Shown piece by piece: positions 24,359 through 33,180 of a stretch of DNA of 54,539 nucleotides. The stretch lies in assembly GCA_949744075.1 (NCBI GenBank), contig CATJWI010000068.1:1-54539 (forward strand), in the 5' to 3' direction. This DNA comes from an uncultured Eubacteriales bacterium (GTDB taxonomy: Bacteria > Bacillota > Clostridia > Oscillospirales > Oscillospiraceae). Below the pieces are notes generated by a model. That model made no database searches. It was not told the DNA's origin and worked only from the letters and a program-made list of their open reading frames with translations. Numbering within the stretch: position 1 is the stretch's first letter; the number at the start of each line of letters is the position of its first letter. Position numbers and translations under genes: made by a program.

Positions 24359-25234
24359 GTGTTTGGCTATGTAAGGCCAAACCCGGATACCCTGCCGGAG
24401 GAAGCGAAGACGCGGTATGAGGCAGTCTATTGCGGCCTGTGCCAAACCATGGGAAAGCGCTACGGCGGCTTTTCCAGGCTGTTTCTTAATTATGACTTCG
24501 CTCTGCTGGCTATGCTGCTGGCCTCCCCGGATGAACAGGGGGAGACCGGCTGTCCCAAGTGTCCCAGACATCCCATTGAGGGAAAGACAGCCTGTGAAAC
24601 GGGGCCCTGGCTGGAGAGAGCGGCGGGGGAGAGCGTGATCCTAACCTACTGGAAGCTGTGGGACACCGTTGCCGACAGCGGTTTTTTCGCCGGGCTTTCC
24701 GCCCGGTTCGCACGTTTGCTTTTAAGGCGGGGGTACCAAAAGGCCCGCCGGGCCTATCCGGACTTTGACCGTCAGGTTTCCGCCCTTTTGAAAGAATTGG
24801 ACGACTTGGAGAAAGAGAACTGCTCACAGCTGGATCAAGTGGCAGACTGTTTTGCCCGGCTTTTACGGGCGGCGGCCCCTGCCATTGGGAAACAGGAGCG
24901 GGACCGGCCCCTGGAGCAGCTGCTTTACCATTTGGGCCGCTGGATCTATCTGATCGACGCTGTGGATGATCTGGAGGAGGACAGGCAATCGGGGCGCTAT
25001 AGCCCGGTCCTGGCCCGGTTTCCCCAGTGGAGTGAGGAGGACAAAACCTATTTGCGGCAGCTGCTGGACCAATCTCTGAATCTGATGGGCGCGGCCTTTC
25101 AGCTTTTGGAGCGGAACGTCTGGAGCCCGACAGTGGAAAACATCGTATACAGCGGACTTCCCGGCGTAGAGACGCTGGTTTTCTCCGGCCAATGGCGGGA
25201 GCATCAAAAGAGACATAGGAGAAACGACCTATGA
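24359..25234 (+). CDS. DUF5685 family protein
   Basis: A 291-residue, mostly helical protein. An N-terminal GYVRP block is followed by YCGLCQTMG (about residues 24-32) and CPKCPRHP (about 61-68), two Cys pairs that may hold a metal. A later LIDAVDDLEEDRQSGRY looks like the DDxxD region of isoprenoid synthases, although the family is not shown to be one. DUF5685 is a domain of unknown function in Clostridia. It starts with GTG 24359, 2 bases after the RseC-like gene, and overlaps a J-domain gene (ATGA). The J-domain partner suggests a protein whose folding or metal loading is assisted. Confidence 0.85.
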   Translation: MFGYVRPNPDTLPEEAKTRYEAVYCGLCQTMGKRYGGFSRLFLNYDFALLAMLLASPDEQGETGCPKCPRHPIEGKTACETGPWLERAAGESVILTYWKLWDTVADSGFFAGLSARFARLLLRRGYQKARRAYPDFDRQVSALLKELDDLEKENCSQLDQVADCFARLLRAAAPAIGKQERDRPLEQLLYHLGRWIYLIDAVDDLEEDRQSGRYSPVLARFPQWSEEDKTYLRQLLDQSLNLMGAAFQLLERNVWSPTVENIVYSGLPGVETLVFSGQWREHQKRHRRNDL

Positions 25235-25830
25235 ATGATCCGTACAGTGTTTTAGGCATCGATCCCAACGCCAGCGACGAGGAGGTCAAGCAGGCCTACC
25301 GGGAGCTGGCCCGGAAGTACCATCCGGACAACTATCAGAACAACCCTCTGGCCGACCTGGCCGAGGAGAAGATGAAGGAGATCAACCAGGCCTACGATAC
25401 CATTACCCGGACCCGCGCCGGCAGCGGAGGGCAAGGGGCCTATCAGCGACAGCAGTATCAGCAGCAGGCCTATCAACAGCAAACTGCCGGCGGGGACGCT
25501 ATTTATGCCCGGATCCGTCAATGCATCAATATCGGAGATATGGTCCAGGCAGAGCAGCTACTACGCTCCGCGCCCCAGGGAACGGCTGAGTGGCATTTCC
25601 TCTCGGGGCATATCGCCTTCCAGAAGGGGTGGCTGGACGAGGCCACCCAGCATTTCCGGGCCGCCTGCAACATGGAGCCGGGGAATGCGGAGTACCGGCA
25701 GGCTTTGTCGCTGATGCAACAGGGAAGCAGCGGCTACCGACCTGCGGGCTACGGCTCCGCGGGGTGCGATCCCTGCACAGCATATATGTGCTTCAGCTGC
25801 CTTACCCCGTGGGGCGGGCCCTGCTGTTGA
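25231..25830 (+). CDS. J-domain protein with TPR-like segment and Cys-rich tail
   Basis: A 199-residue protein. The N-terminal J domain (residues 1-62) has YSVLGI, the HPD motif (KYHPDNYQN) and an intact helix IV, so it should stimulate DnaK ATPase. A Gln/Tyr-rich linker (about 70-92) follows. Then come two helical pairs resembling a TPR (about 92-155), and a Cys-rich tail (CDPCTAYMCFSCLTPWGGPCC within the last 22 residues). It lacks the DnaJ Gly/Phe and zinc-finger domains, so it is not DnaJ itself. Coupled to the DUF5685 gene. The tail with seven cysteines suggests a metal or Fe-S job. Confidence 0.9.
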   Translation: MNDPYSVLGIDPNASDEEVKQAYRELARKYHPDNYQNNPLADLAEEKMKEINQAYDTITRTRAGSGGQGAYQRQQYQQQAYQQQTAGGDAIYARIRQCINIGDMVQAEQLLRSAPQGTAEWHFLSGHIAFQKGWLDEATQHFRAACNMEPGNAEYRQALSLMQQGSSGYRPAGYGSAGCDPCTAYMCFSCLTPWGGPCC

Positions 25831-25860
25831 GGAGACTTTGATGGAAAGGAAGGGGTTCAA

Positions 25861-26745
25861 ATGGTCAGGAGCATGACCGGATATGGCCGGGCAAAGCAGG
25901 CCAGAAACGGGCGAAATATTACCGTGGAGCTTCGCAGCGTAAACAACCGCTATTTGGATTGTACTGTGAAGATGCCCCGTGCCTATATATTTGCGGAGGA
26001 CGCTATCAAGACCCTGGTCCAAAAGAAAGTGGGCCGCGGGAAGGTGGATGTGTTTATCACTGTGGAATCTGCCGGCGCGGAGGAGACGGTGGTCACTGTC
26101 AACGAGCCTTTGGTCAAGCGGTATTTGGCGGCCCTTGAGCAGCTGGAGCAACTCAGCGGCGGCAAAGCCGGGACAGGCTTTGCCGTGACCGATCTGGCCC
26201 GGCTGCCCGATGTGCTCACCGTCACCAAGGCGGAGGAGGATATGGAGATGGTCTCTGCGGACCTTTGCGCGGTGGCGGAGGAGGCTCTGGACAACCACGC
26301 AGCCATGCGGGAGACCGAGGGGAAGAAGCTGGTGGAGGACGTCTCCGCCCGGGCTGAGACCATTTCCGCACTGCTCTCCAAGGTGGAGGAGCGCTCCCCA
26401 GGGATCGTGGCGGACTACCGGGCCAGGCTTACGGCAAAGCTCCAGGAGGTGCTGGGCAGCACCCAGATCGAGGAGAGCCGTATCCTTACCGAGGCGGCTA
26501 TCTATGCTGATAAGGTGGCTGTGGACGAGGAGACCGTCCGCCTGCGTAGCCACCTGTCCCAGCTGCACCAAATGCTGGAGCAGGGGGGAGCCATCGGGCG
26601 GAAACTGGACTTCCTGATCCAGGAATTCAACCGGGAGGCCAACACCATCGGTTCCAAATGCAATGATATCGAGACCTCCCGTATCGTGGTGGATATCAAG
26701 GGCGAGATCGAGAAGATCCGGGAGCAGATCCAGAACATCGAGTGA
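25861..26745 (+). CDS. YicC/YloC-family endoribonuclease
   Basis: A 294-residue YicC-like protein; family members are reported as endoribonucleases. The N-terminal domain starts with [10 protein letters not shown] and [16 protein letters not shown]; the C-terminal DUF1732 domain has [27 protein letters not shown]. The length is normal. AAGGAAGGGG precedes the ATG. It heads the conserved yloC-remA-gmk-rpoZ-priA-def-fmt-rsmB run of Firmicutes; coaBC, usual after rpoZ, is missing here. Confidence 0.95.
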   Translation: MVRSMTGYGRAKQARNGRNITVELRSVNNRYLDCTVKMPRAYIFAEDAIKTLVQKKVGRGKVDVFITVESAGAEETVVTVNEPLVKRYLAALEQLEQLSGGKAGTGFAVTDLARLPDVLTVTKAEEDMEMVSADLCAVAEEALDNHAAMRETEGKKLVEDVSARAETISALLSKVEERSPGIVADYRARLTAKLQEVLGSTQIEESRILTEAAIYADKVAVDEETVRLRSHLSQLHQMLEQGGAIGRKLDFLIQEFNREANTIGSKCNDIETSRIVVDIKGEIEKIREQIQNIE

Positions 26746-26761
26746 CGGGAGGCGGGTCGCT

Positions 26762-27028
26762 GTGCGGTTGGTGAATATCGGCTTTGGCAATATGATCTCC
26801 GCGGGGCGGCTCATCGCCATCGTGGGTCCTGACTCGGCTCCGGTAAAGCGGATGGTCCAGGAGGCTCGGGAGGCCGGAAACCTTATTGATGCCACCTATG
26901 GCCGCCGGACTCGGGCGGTGCTGATCATGGACAGCGACCACATCGTCCTCTCTGCCCTTCAGCCTGAGACGGTATCGGCCCGGATGGGCGGAAAAGAGAC
27001 AGAAGCCAGCGAGGAGGAACTGACATGA
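26762..27028 (+). CDS. remA: RemA-like DNA-binding regulator (DUF370)
   Basis: An 88-residue member of the RemA/DUF370 family. It starts [21 protein letters not shown] and contains [29 protein letters not shown], both family hallmarks. RemA of Bacillus forms ring octamers that wrap DNA and activates matrix genes; in organisms lacking such genes its regulon is unknown. GTG 26762 follows GGGAGGCGG; a longer frame from 26663 is just antisense-like readthrough of yicC. It overlaps gmk by ATGA. Confidence 0.94.
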   Translation: MRLVNIGFGNMISAGRLIAIVGPDSAPVKRMVQEAREAGNLIDATYGRRTRAVLIMDSDHIVLSALQPETVSARMGGKETEASEEELT

Positions 27029-27633
27029 TCGCCAAAAAGCAGAGAGGACAGCTCATCGTGCTCTCCGGCCCTTCGGGGGTGGGAAAGAGCACTGTTATCG
27101 CCGAGCTGCTGAGCGAGCGGCCCGACATCTACTTTTCTGTGTCCTTCACCACCCGTCAGCCCCGGGTGGGGGAAGCGGACGGAGTCAACTACAACTTCGT
27201 CAGCAAAGAGACCTTTGAAGAGATGATCGCCCGGAACGAGTTTTTGGAGTATGCCCGGTATGTGGACAATTACTACGGGACCTCTCTGCGTCTGATCGAG
27301 GAAAAACTGGCCGCGGGGACCGATGTTCTTCTGGACATCGAGGTCCAGGGAGCGGCCAAGGTCCGGGAGAAGTGTCCTGACGCGGTTTTGATTTTCATCA
27401 TGCCGCCCTCCTTTGAGGAGCTCTCCCGCCGCCTTCATGGCCGACACACCGATTCTGAGGAGGTCATCGAAGGCCGCCTGCAAAAGGCTCGGGAGGAATG
27501 GAAGGAAATTCCCAGCTATGATTTCTTAGTTGTGAATGATAAGGTATCTGAGGCCGCCGGCGAGATCATGGCCATCCTGACGGCGGAGGGATGCCGCACA
27601 AAGTACCGTATGGACCTAATGGAAGGAGTTTGA
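27025..27633 (+). CDS. gmk: guanylate kinase
   Basis: Phosphorylates GMP to GDP. It has 202 residues. The P-loop GPSGVGKST is near residue 15, [17 protein letters not shown] is the GMP-binding region, and IFIMPPS with the lid R residues follows. All conserved blocks are intact. Gmk also sets (p)ppGpp sensitivity in Firmicutes. The start overlaps the remA stop, and the stop is 5 bases before the rpoZ start. Confidence 0.97.
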   Translation: MIAKKQRGQLIVLSGPSGVGKSTVIAELLSERPDIYFSVSFTTRQPRVGEADGVNYNFVSKETFEEMIARNEFLEYARYVDNYYGTSLRLIEEKLAAGTDVLLDIEVQGAAKVREKCPDAVLIFIMPPSFEELSRRLHGRHTDSEEVIEGRLQKAREEWKEIPSYDFLVVNDKVSEAAGEIMAILTAEGCRTKYRMDLMEGV

Positions 27634-27638
27634 TTTTT

Positions 27639-27833
27639 ATGATGCTCGAACCCGCAATGAATAAGCTGCTGCAGCAGGTGCCCAGCCGTTATATGCTGGT
27701 AAACGTGGTGGCAAATCGCGCCCGGCAGATCGCCAGCCAGGCGGAGGACGAGGGGTATCCCCTGAGCGAGAAGCCGGTGACGCTGGCGCTGAACCAGGTG
27801 GCTGCCGGGGAGACTCAGCCCGTGGAGGAATAA
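27639..27833 (+). CDS. rpoZ: RNA polymerase omega subunit
   Basis: A 64-residue omega subunit that helps assemble beta-prime. The pattern RYMLVNVVANRARQIASQAE and the C-terminal PVTLALNQVAAGE are typical. Two ATGs in a row (27639 and 27642) follow AAGGAG; 27639 is used. The longer frame from 27591 lies within gmk. A hairpin terminator follows. Confidence 0.93.
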   Translation: MMLEPAMNKLLQQVPSRYMLVNVVANRARQIASQAEDEGYPLSEKPVTLALNQVAAGETQPVEE

Positions 27834-27837
27834 GAGA

Positions 27838-27875
27838 GGCAAGCGTCAGGGCTGGGCCCGGGCGCTTGCTTTTTC
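27838..27875 (+). terminator. terminator between rpoZ and priA
   Basis: GCAAGCG (27839-27845) and CGCTTGC (27863-27869) with a GC-rich loop, then TTTTT. priA starts 22 bases later with no visible promoter. Confidence 0.75.
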
Positions 27876-27897
27876 CAGCATAAAGGGGGACGCCGGC

Positions 27898-30372
27898 GTG
27901 TCTGTTTTCATCGCAAAGATAGCCTTGTCGGCGGCCACTTTTGCCATCGACAAGCCATACCACTACCTGGTGCCCTGGGAGCTGCACCCGCTGCCCGCCG
28001 GCGTGCGGGTCATTGTTCCTTTTGGTCCCGGCAACCGCCAGACAGAGGGGCTGGTGCTGGCGGTGGAAGAGGCTTCGGAGCCGGAAAAACCGCTGAAATC
28101 CATTCTGGTCCAGTTGGACGAGGAGCCGGTCCTGGATGAGGAGGGGCTTCGCTTGGCCTTGTGGATCCGGGAGCGGTGGTTCTGTACCGTCTATGACGCA
28201 ACCCGGGCCATGCTGCCCGCAGGGCTTTATTATGCCCTTCAGGACTGCTACAGCTTGGCCGATGGCATAGAACGTGAAGCGGCCCTGGAGACCGCCGGCA
28301 GCTCTAAGGCGGAGCGGCGGTTGGTGGAACTGGTGGCCCCTCACCGGGCCGGCCTGGAGGCGGCCTTGATCCGGGAGGCCTTTGGCACCAAGGACCCAGG
28401 GCCAGCTATTCGCTCTCTTCTGGAGAAGAAGGTCTTGACTCTGACCACCAGCGCATCCCGGGGGGTAGGCGACAAACGGGAGAAGTGGGCCGCTCTTGCT
28501 ATCCCTGCGGAGGAGGCCCTGGCTCAGGTGACGCCCAAGCGGAAAACAGCCCCTCTGCGTTATTCAGTGGTGGAGTTGCTGGCAGGGATCGGGGAGAGCT
28601 CCGCCCGGGAAATCTGCTATTTTACGGGCGCGACCAGTTCCACCCTTCGGTCGCTGGAAAAGAGCGGTCTTGTGATCCTGGAGGAGCGGGAGGTCTACCG
28701 GCGGGTGGACCAGGGTACAATAAAGCCTGCGGGACCCATTGAGCTGAACAAGGAGCAAGAGAACGCTTTTCAAGGGCTGAATGACCTTGCTGCGCAAGAA
28801 AAGGCCGCGGTAGCGCTTTTGTATGGGGTTACGGGCAGTGGAAAGACCCAGGTCTACCTTCGGCTGATCCAGGAGACCCTGAAACGGGGAAAGACGGCCC
28901 TGACCTTGGTGCCGGAGATCGCGCTGACGCCCCAGCTTATGGCCATATTCACCTCCCACTTTGGTGAGGAGGTGGCGGTGCTTCACAGCTCCTTGCCCGC
29001 CGGAGAGCGGTATGACGAGTGGAAACGGGCCCGGGCGGGAAAGGCCAAGGTGGTCATCGGAACCCGGTCTGCTATTTTCGCTCCCTTAAAAAATCTGGGT
29101 CTCATCATTCTGGACGAGGAGCAGGAGGGCAGCTATAAGTCAGAAAACATGCCCCGCTATCATGCCAGGGATGTGGCCAAGTATCGGGCCAGCCGGAATG
29201 GGGCTCTGTTGGTGTTGGGGTCGGCCACCCCTTCGGTGGAGACTATGTACCACGCCAAGCAGGGAGATTATCATCTGTTTACCTTGCCCCACCGGTATAA
29301 TGCTAGGGTATTGCCAAAGGTTTTTCTGGCAGACCTGAAGGAGGAGCTTCGGGCGGGGAATTTTTCTCCGCTGAGCTATCCGCTGATCCAGGCTCTGGAG
29401 GAAAATATACAGCGGGGAGAGCAGAGCATCCTCTTTCTCAACCGCCGGGGCGCAAGTCCCATGATGACCTGTGTTTCCTGCGGTCAGGTGCCTGCCTGTC
29501 CCCGATGCTCGGCTTACTTGACCTATCATTCAGCCAACCGGCGGCTCATGTGCCACCACTGCGGGCACTCCGAACCCCTGCCGGAGGTCTGCCCAGAGTG
29601 CGGCGGGGCGATGGAGGCGGTGGGGGCCGGGACCCAGCGGGTGGAGGAGGCACTGAAAGAGCGGTTTCCCGACGTGGAGGTCATGCGGATGGATGCGGAT
29701 ACCACCACTGCCAGCCGCTCCCATGAGAAGCTGCTGGCCCGGTTTCGGGAGGAAAAGATCCCCATTTTGGTGGGCACTCAAATGGTGGCCAAGGGCTTGG
29801 ATTTTGAGAATGTGACCTTGGTAGGCGTGATCTCGGCGGACCAGGGACTATATATCGACGACTACCGGGCGGGGGAGCGGACCTTTTCCCTCATCACTCA
29901 GGTGGTAGGCCGGGCCGGCCGGGGCAGTAAGGAGGGCCGGGCGATCATCCAGACCTTTACCCCGGAAAATGACGTGATATTGGCGGCTGCCCGGCAGGAT
30001 TATGACCATTTTTACGAGCAGGAGATCGGCCTGCGCCAGGTGCGGGGCTGTCCGCCCTTTGTCTCTTTACTGGTGATCCATGTTTCCGGGCCGGAAGAGG
30101 GACAAGCGCTGCGGGTGTGCGCCTTTTTACGGGATACCCTGAAGCAGTGGCTGCGCCAGCCGACCTACCAGAGCTTAGCTTGTCAGGTGTTGGGCCCGGT
30201 GCCCGCTGCCATCGTAAAGCTCAATAACCGCTACCGTTACCGGCTGACGTTGATGGCGCAGAATACAAAACCCGTGCGGGAGCTGGTGGCCCACCTGGTG
30301 CGCTGTGCACAGGCGGATAAAAAGAATCGGGGCGTGTCGGTGACAGCCGACGTGGACCCCATGAACGGATAA
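27898..30372 (+). CDS. priA: primosomal protein N' (replication restart helicase)
   Basis: A superfamily 2 helicase that reloads the replisome at stalled forks. It has 824 residues. The N-terminal 3'-DNA-binding domain has YHYLVPWEL. The Walker A GVTGSGKT has Lys316, the DEEQ box is LDEEQEGSYKS, and VLGSATPS is motif III. Two zinc-binding sets follow in MTCVSCGQVPACPRC and CHHCGHSEPLPEVCPECGG. QVVGRAGRG is motif VI. All are present, so it should be active. GTG 27898 is set by the conserved N-terminus; a weak AAAGGGGG lies upstream. Followed 13 bases later by def. Confidence 0.97.
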   Translation: MSVFIAKIALSAATFAIDKPYHYLVPWELHPLPAGVRVIVPFGPGNRQTEGLVLAVEEASEPEKPLKSILVQLDEEPVLDEEGLRLALWIRERWFCTVYDATRAMLPAGLYYALQDCYSLADGIEREAALETAGSSKAERRLVELVAPHRAGLEAALIREAFGTKDPGPAIRSLLEKKVLTLTTSASRGVGDKREKWAALAIPAEEALAQVTPKRKTAPLRYSVVELLAGIGESSAREICYFTGATSSTLRSLEKSGLVILEEREVYRRVDQGTIKPAGPIELNKEQENAFQGLNDLAAQEKAAVALLYGVTGSGKTQVYLRLIQETLKRGKTALTLVPEIALTPQLMAIFTSHFGEEVAVLHSSLPAGERYDEWKRARAGKAKVVIGTRSAIFAPLKNLGLIILDEEQEGSYKSENMPRYHARDVAKYRASRNGALLVLGSATPSVETMYHAKQGDYHLFTLPHRYNARVLPKVFLADLKEELRAGNFSPLSYPLIQALEENIQRGEQSILFLNRRGASPMMTCVSCGQVPACPRCSAYLTYHSANRRLMCHHCGHSEPLPEVCPECGGAMEAVGAGTQRVEEALKERFPDVEVMRMDADTTTASRSHEKLLARFREEKIPILVGTQMVAKGLDFENVTLVGVISADQGLYIDDYRAGERTFSLITQVVGRAGRGSKEGRAIIQTFTPENDVILAAARQDYDHFYEQEIGLRQVRGCPPFVSLLVIHVSGPEEGQALRVCAFLRDTLKQWLRQPTYQSLACQVLGPVPAAIVKLNNRYRYRLTLMAQNTKPVRELVAHLVRCAQADKKNRGVSVTADVDPMNG

Positions 30373-30385
30373 GGAGGACTAGACC

Positions 30386-30904
30386 ATGGCCATTCGACAA
30401 ATTCTTACAGACCGGGACCCGGCATTGCACAAGAAATGCCACCCGGTGACTCAGTTCGACGATAAACTGGCCAAGCTTATTGACGACCTGCGGGAGACCC
30501 TCATCGACGCTGGCGGCGCCGGGCTGGCAGCGCCCCAGGTGGGCATCCTGCGCCGGGTGGTCGTACTCTATGGCCCTGATGAGGAGGTCGTGGAGCTGGT
30601 AAACCCGGAACTGACAGAACAGGAGGGGGAGCAGGACGGTCTGGAGGGCTGCCTGTCCCTGCCGGGCCAGTGGGGCTACGTAAAGCGGCCCATGATGGTG
30701 CGGGTGAAGGCCCAGGACCGGAAGGGCAATTGGTTTGAGACCGGGGGCCAGGAGATGGTGGCCCGGTGCTTTTGCCATGAGATCGAGCACCTGGACGGCC
30801 ACCTCTTCTCCGAGCATGTGGATCGGCTCTACAATAATGAGGAATTGGAGCGGATCATGGAGGAGGAGGGGGAGCCTCCCAAGAAGCAGAAGAGGAGGAG
30901 GTAA
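30386..30904 (+). CDS. def: peptide deformylase
   Basis: Removes the formyl group from new proteins. It has 172 residues with the three motifs: GAGLAAPQVG (I), EGCLSLPG with the metal Cys (II) and CHEIEHLDG with the HExxH (III). A Lys/Arg-rich tail follows. AAGGAGG precedes the ATG. Paired with fmt three bases downstream, as in most bacteria. Confidence 0.97.
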   Translation: MAIRQILTDRDPALHKKCHPVTQFDDKLAKLIDDLRETLIDAGGAGLAAPQVGILRRVVVLYGPDEEVVELVNPELTEQEGEQDGLEGCLSLPGQWGYVKRPMMVRVKAQDRKGNWFETGGQEMVARCFCHEIEHLDGHLFSEHVDRLYNNEELERIMEEEGEPPKKQKRRR

Positions 30905-30907
30905 GCC

Positions 30908-31831
30908 ATGCGGATCTTATTCATGGGAACACCTGCCTTCGCAGTCGCTTCCCTGGAGGCGCTACTGGCCGCGGGGCACACGGTCTGCGGCGTGTTCTGC
31001 CAGCCGGACAAGCCGGTGGGGCGCCATCAGAACAAACTCCAGCCACCTCCCGTAAAGGAATGCGCCTTGTCGCATAATATCTCCGTGTTCCAGCCGGTGA
31101 AGTTGCGGGACGGTTCGGCCCTGGCTCAAATTCAAGCCCTGGCGCCTGAGCTGATCGTGGTGGCCGCCTATGGCCGCATTCTGCCCCAGGAGATCCTGGA
31201 CTGTCCGCCGAAGGGGTGCATCAATGTCCACTCCTCTCTGCTGCCCCAATACCGTGGGGCAGCCCCCATCAATTGGGCTATCCTCAACGGAGACAAGGAG
31301 ACGGGGGTCACCATCATGCATATGGCAGCCGCGCTGGATGCGGGAGATATCATTGCCCAGGCTGCGACAGCGGTAGAACCGAACGAGACGGCGCCCGAGC
31401 TCACGGCCCGGCTTGCCGAATTGGGTGGGAAACTACTGATACAAGCCGTGGAGGAGATCGAGGCCGGGACGGCCTCCCGGACGCCCCAGGAGGAGAGCCA
31501 GGTCACATTGGCCCCCATGCTGGGAAAGGAGCTGTCCCCCCTGGACCTGACCAAGCCGGCCCAGGTCCTCCATGACCAGGTTCGGGGATTGCTCCCCTGG
31601 CCTGCGGCTACAGTGCAGGTGTGTGGTGTAAGGTGTAAGATCTTTACAGCTAAGGTAGAGGAGGGCTTCGGCGCTCCGGGAACTGTGTTGGAGGCCGGAA
31701 AAGCCGGGATCCTGGTAGCCTGCGGCCAGGGAGCCCTTCGAATCATGGAGCTTCAGCCGGATGGAGGCAAGCGGATGCCGGCGGCGGCCTACCTCCAGGG
31801 GCATCCCACAGAAGTGGGGAAGGCTCTTTGA
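30908..31831 (+). CDS. fmt: methionyl-tRNA formyltransferase
   Basis: Formylates initiator Met-tRNA using 10-formyl-THF. It has 307 residues. The N-terminal Rossmann-type domain has FMGTPAFAVASLEAL, the folate/catalytic motif is INVHSSLLPQYRGAAPINWA, and TGVTIMHMAAALDAGDII carries the conserved Asp. The C-terminal OB-fold domain is at about 205-300. Its stop overlaps the rsmB TTG start. Confidence 0.97.
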   Translation: MRILFMGTPAFAVASLEALLAAGHTVCGVFCQPDKPVGRHQNKLQPPPVKECALSHNISVFQPVKLRDGSALAQIQALAPELIVVAAYGRILPQEILDCPPKGCINVHSSLLPQYRGAAPINWAILNGDKETGVTIMHMAAALDAGDIIAQAATAVEPNETAPELTARLAELGGKLLIQAVEEIEAGTASRTPQEESQVTLAPMLGKELSPLDLTKPAQVLHDQVRGLLPWPAATVQVCGVRCKIFTAKVEEGFGAPGTVLEAGKAGILVACGQGALRIMELQPDGGKRMPAAAYLQGHPTEVGKAL

Positions 31832-33150
31832 CAGCCCAGTCGGCCCGGGAGGTGGCCCTGAAATGCCTCCTGGCGGGAGAAAAGCAGAGCGCTTGGTCTG
31901 ACGGCTATCTCCGCAATGCCTTGCGGCAGGCGGGATTGAGCGGACGGGATGCGGCGCTGTGCACCCAATTGGCCTTTGGGGTCCTCCAAAACCGCATCCT
32001 GCTGGATTGGCATATCGCCCGGCTTTCTTCTGTGCCTGTGGAAAAGCTGGAGCCGGTGGTCCGGGACTGTTTGCGGCTGGGTGTCTACCAGCTGCTCTTT
32101 TTGGACCGGGTGCCGGTCCACGCTGCGGTCAATGAATCGGTATCTTTGGCGAAAAAGAGCTCCCGGAACCCCAGGGCCGCCGGTTTGGTAAATGCGGTCC
32201 TTCGGGCCTTTGACCGGGCGCAAAAAGCGGGCTTGCCCCAGCCGGAGGAGCTGTGGATCCGGTACAGTCACCCCCAATGGCTCGTGAAGGAGTTTTTACA
32301 AATATTTTCTGAGCCCGAAGTGGCGGCCCTTTTGGAGGCGGACAATGGGCAGCCGGCGACCTGCGTTCAGATAAACACCTGCCGCACGACAACGGAGGCT
32401 GTGAAAAAAGCTCTTTTGGGAGAAGGAGTGGAGGCCGTAAGGCATCCATGGCTTCCCGATTGTTTACTTTTGGAGGGAACCGGAGATATTTCACGGCTGA
32501 AAGCCTTCCAGAACGGAGACTTTTATGTGCAGGACGCAGCGGCCCGGTTGGCGGTCATGGCGGCAGATCCCCAAGCAGGGGTGAAAGTATTGGATGCCTG
32601 CGCCGCCCCGGGCGGAAAATCCTTTGCCGCAGCAATAGCGATGGATTGTAAAGGGAATATCCTTTCCTGTGATATACATCCTCATAAGCAAAAACTGATC
32701 GTGGCTGGGGCGAAGCGGCTGGGGATCGATTGTATCAGGACCGCGGTAATGGACGGGAAACAATTTGAGCCAGACCTGGCGGAGGACTTTGACCTGGTGA
32801 TTGCTGACGTGCCCTGTTCTGGGTTGGGGATCATCCGCAAAAAGCCGGATATTCGCTATAAGGACCCGGAGCAATTGAGAGGTCTTCCGGAGGTCCAGAG
32901 CGCCATTTTGGATAACGTATCCCGCTATGTGAAGCCGGGGGGGACTCTTCTTTATGCGACCTGTACGTTGCTGAAATGGGAAAATGAAGCTGTGATAGGT
33001 GCGTTTCTTGACAGGAATAATCGCTTTACATTAGAGCCTTTCCAATTGCCTGGGCCCATCGGTCGGGCAGAAAAGGGAATGTTGACACTGTGGCCCCATA
33101 TTCATAACACCGATGGCTTCTTTATCGCCAAGCTCCGCCGGAAGGGGTAG
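31828..33150 (+). CDS. rsmB: 16S rRNA (cytosine967-C5)-methyltransferase
   Basis: A 440-residue m5C methyltransferase. The N-terminal NusB-like RNA-binding domain occupies about residues 1-135. The SAM motif is LDACAAPGGKSFAAA, and the two catalytic cysteines are in ADVPCSGLGIIRKKPDIRYK and LLYATCTL. TTG 31828 overlaps the fmt stop (TTGA), and GGGGAAGG acts as ribosome site. The zinc peptidase gene found between fmt and rsmB in some Clostridia is absent. Confidence 0.95.
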   Translation: MTAQSAREVALKCLLAGEKQSAWSDGYLRNALRQAGLSGRDAALCTQLAFGVLQNRILLDWHIARLSSVPVEKLEPVVRDCLRLGVYQLLFLDRVPVHAAVNESVSLAKKSSRNPRAAGLVNAVLRAFDRAQKAGLPQPEELWIRYSHPQWLVKEFLQIFSEPEVAALLEADNGQPATCVQINTCRTTTEAVKKALLGEGVEAVRHPWLPDCLLLEGTGDISRLKAFQNGDFYVQDAAARLAVMAADPQAGVKVLDACAAPGGKSFAAAIAMDCKGNILSCDIHPHKQKLIVAGAKRLGIDCIRTAVMDGKQFEPDLAEDFDLVIADVPCSGLGIIRKKPDIRYKDPEQLRGLPEVQSAILDNVSRYVKPGGTLLYATCTLLKWENEAVIGAFLDRNNRFTLEPFQLPGPIGRAEKGMLTLWPHIHNTDGFFIAKLRRKG

Positions 33151-33180
33151 GGGAGACAGAGATGGGAGGAGGTGATCTGT

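Noticed and set aside
25446-25490. Short tandem CAG-like repeats
   Set aside because: They encode the Gln/Tyr-rich linker of the J-domain protein; not a CRISPR array or mobile-element repeat.
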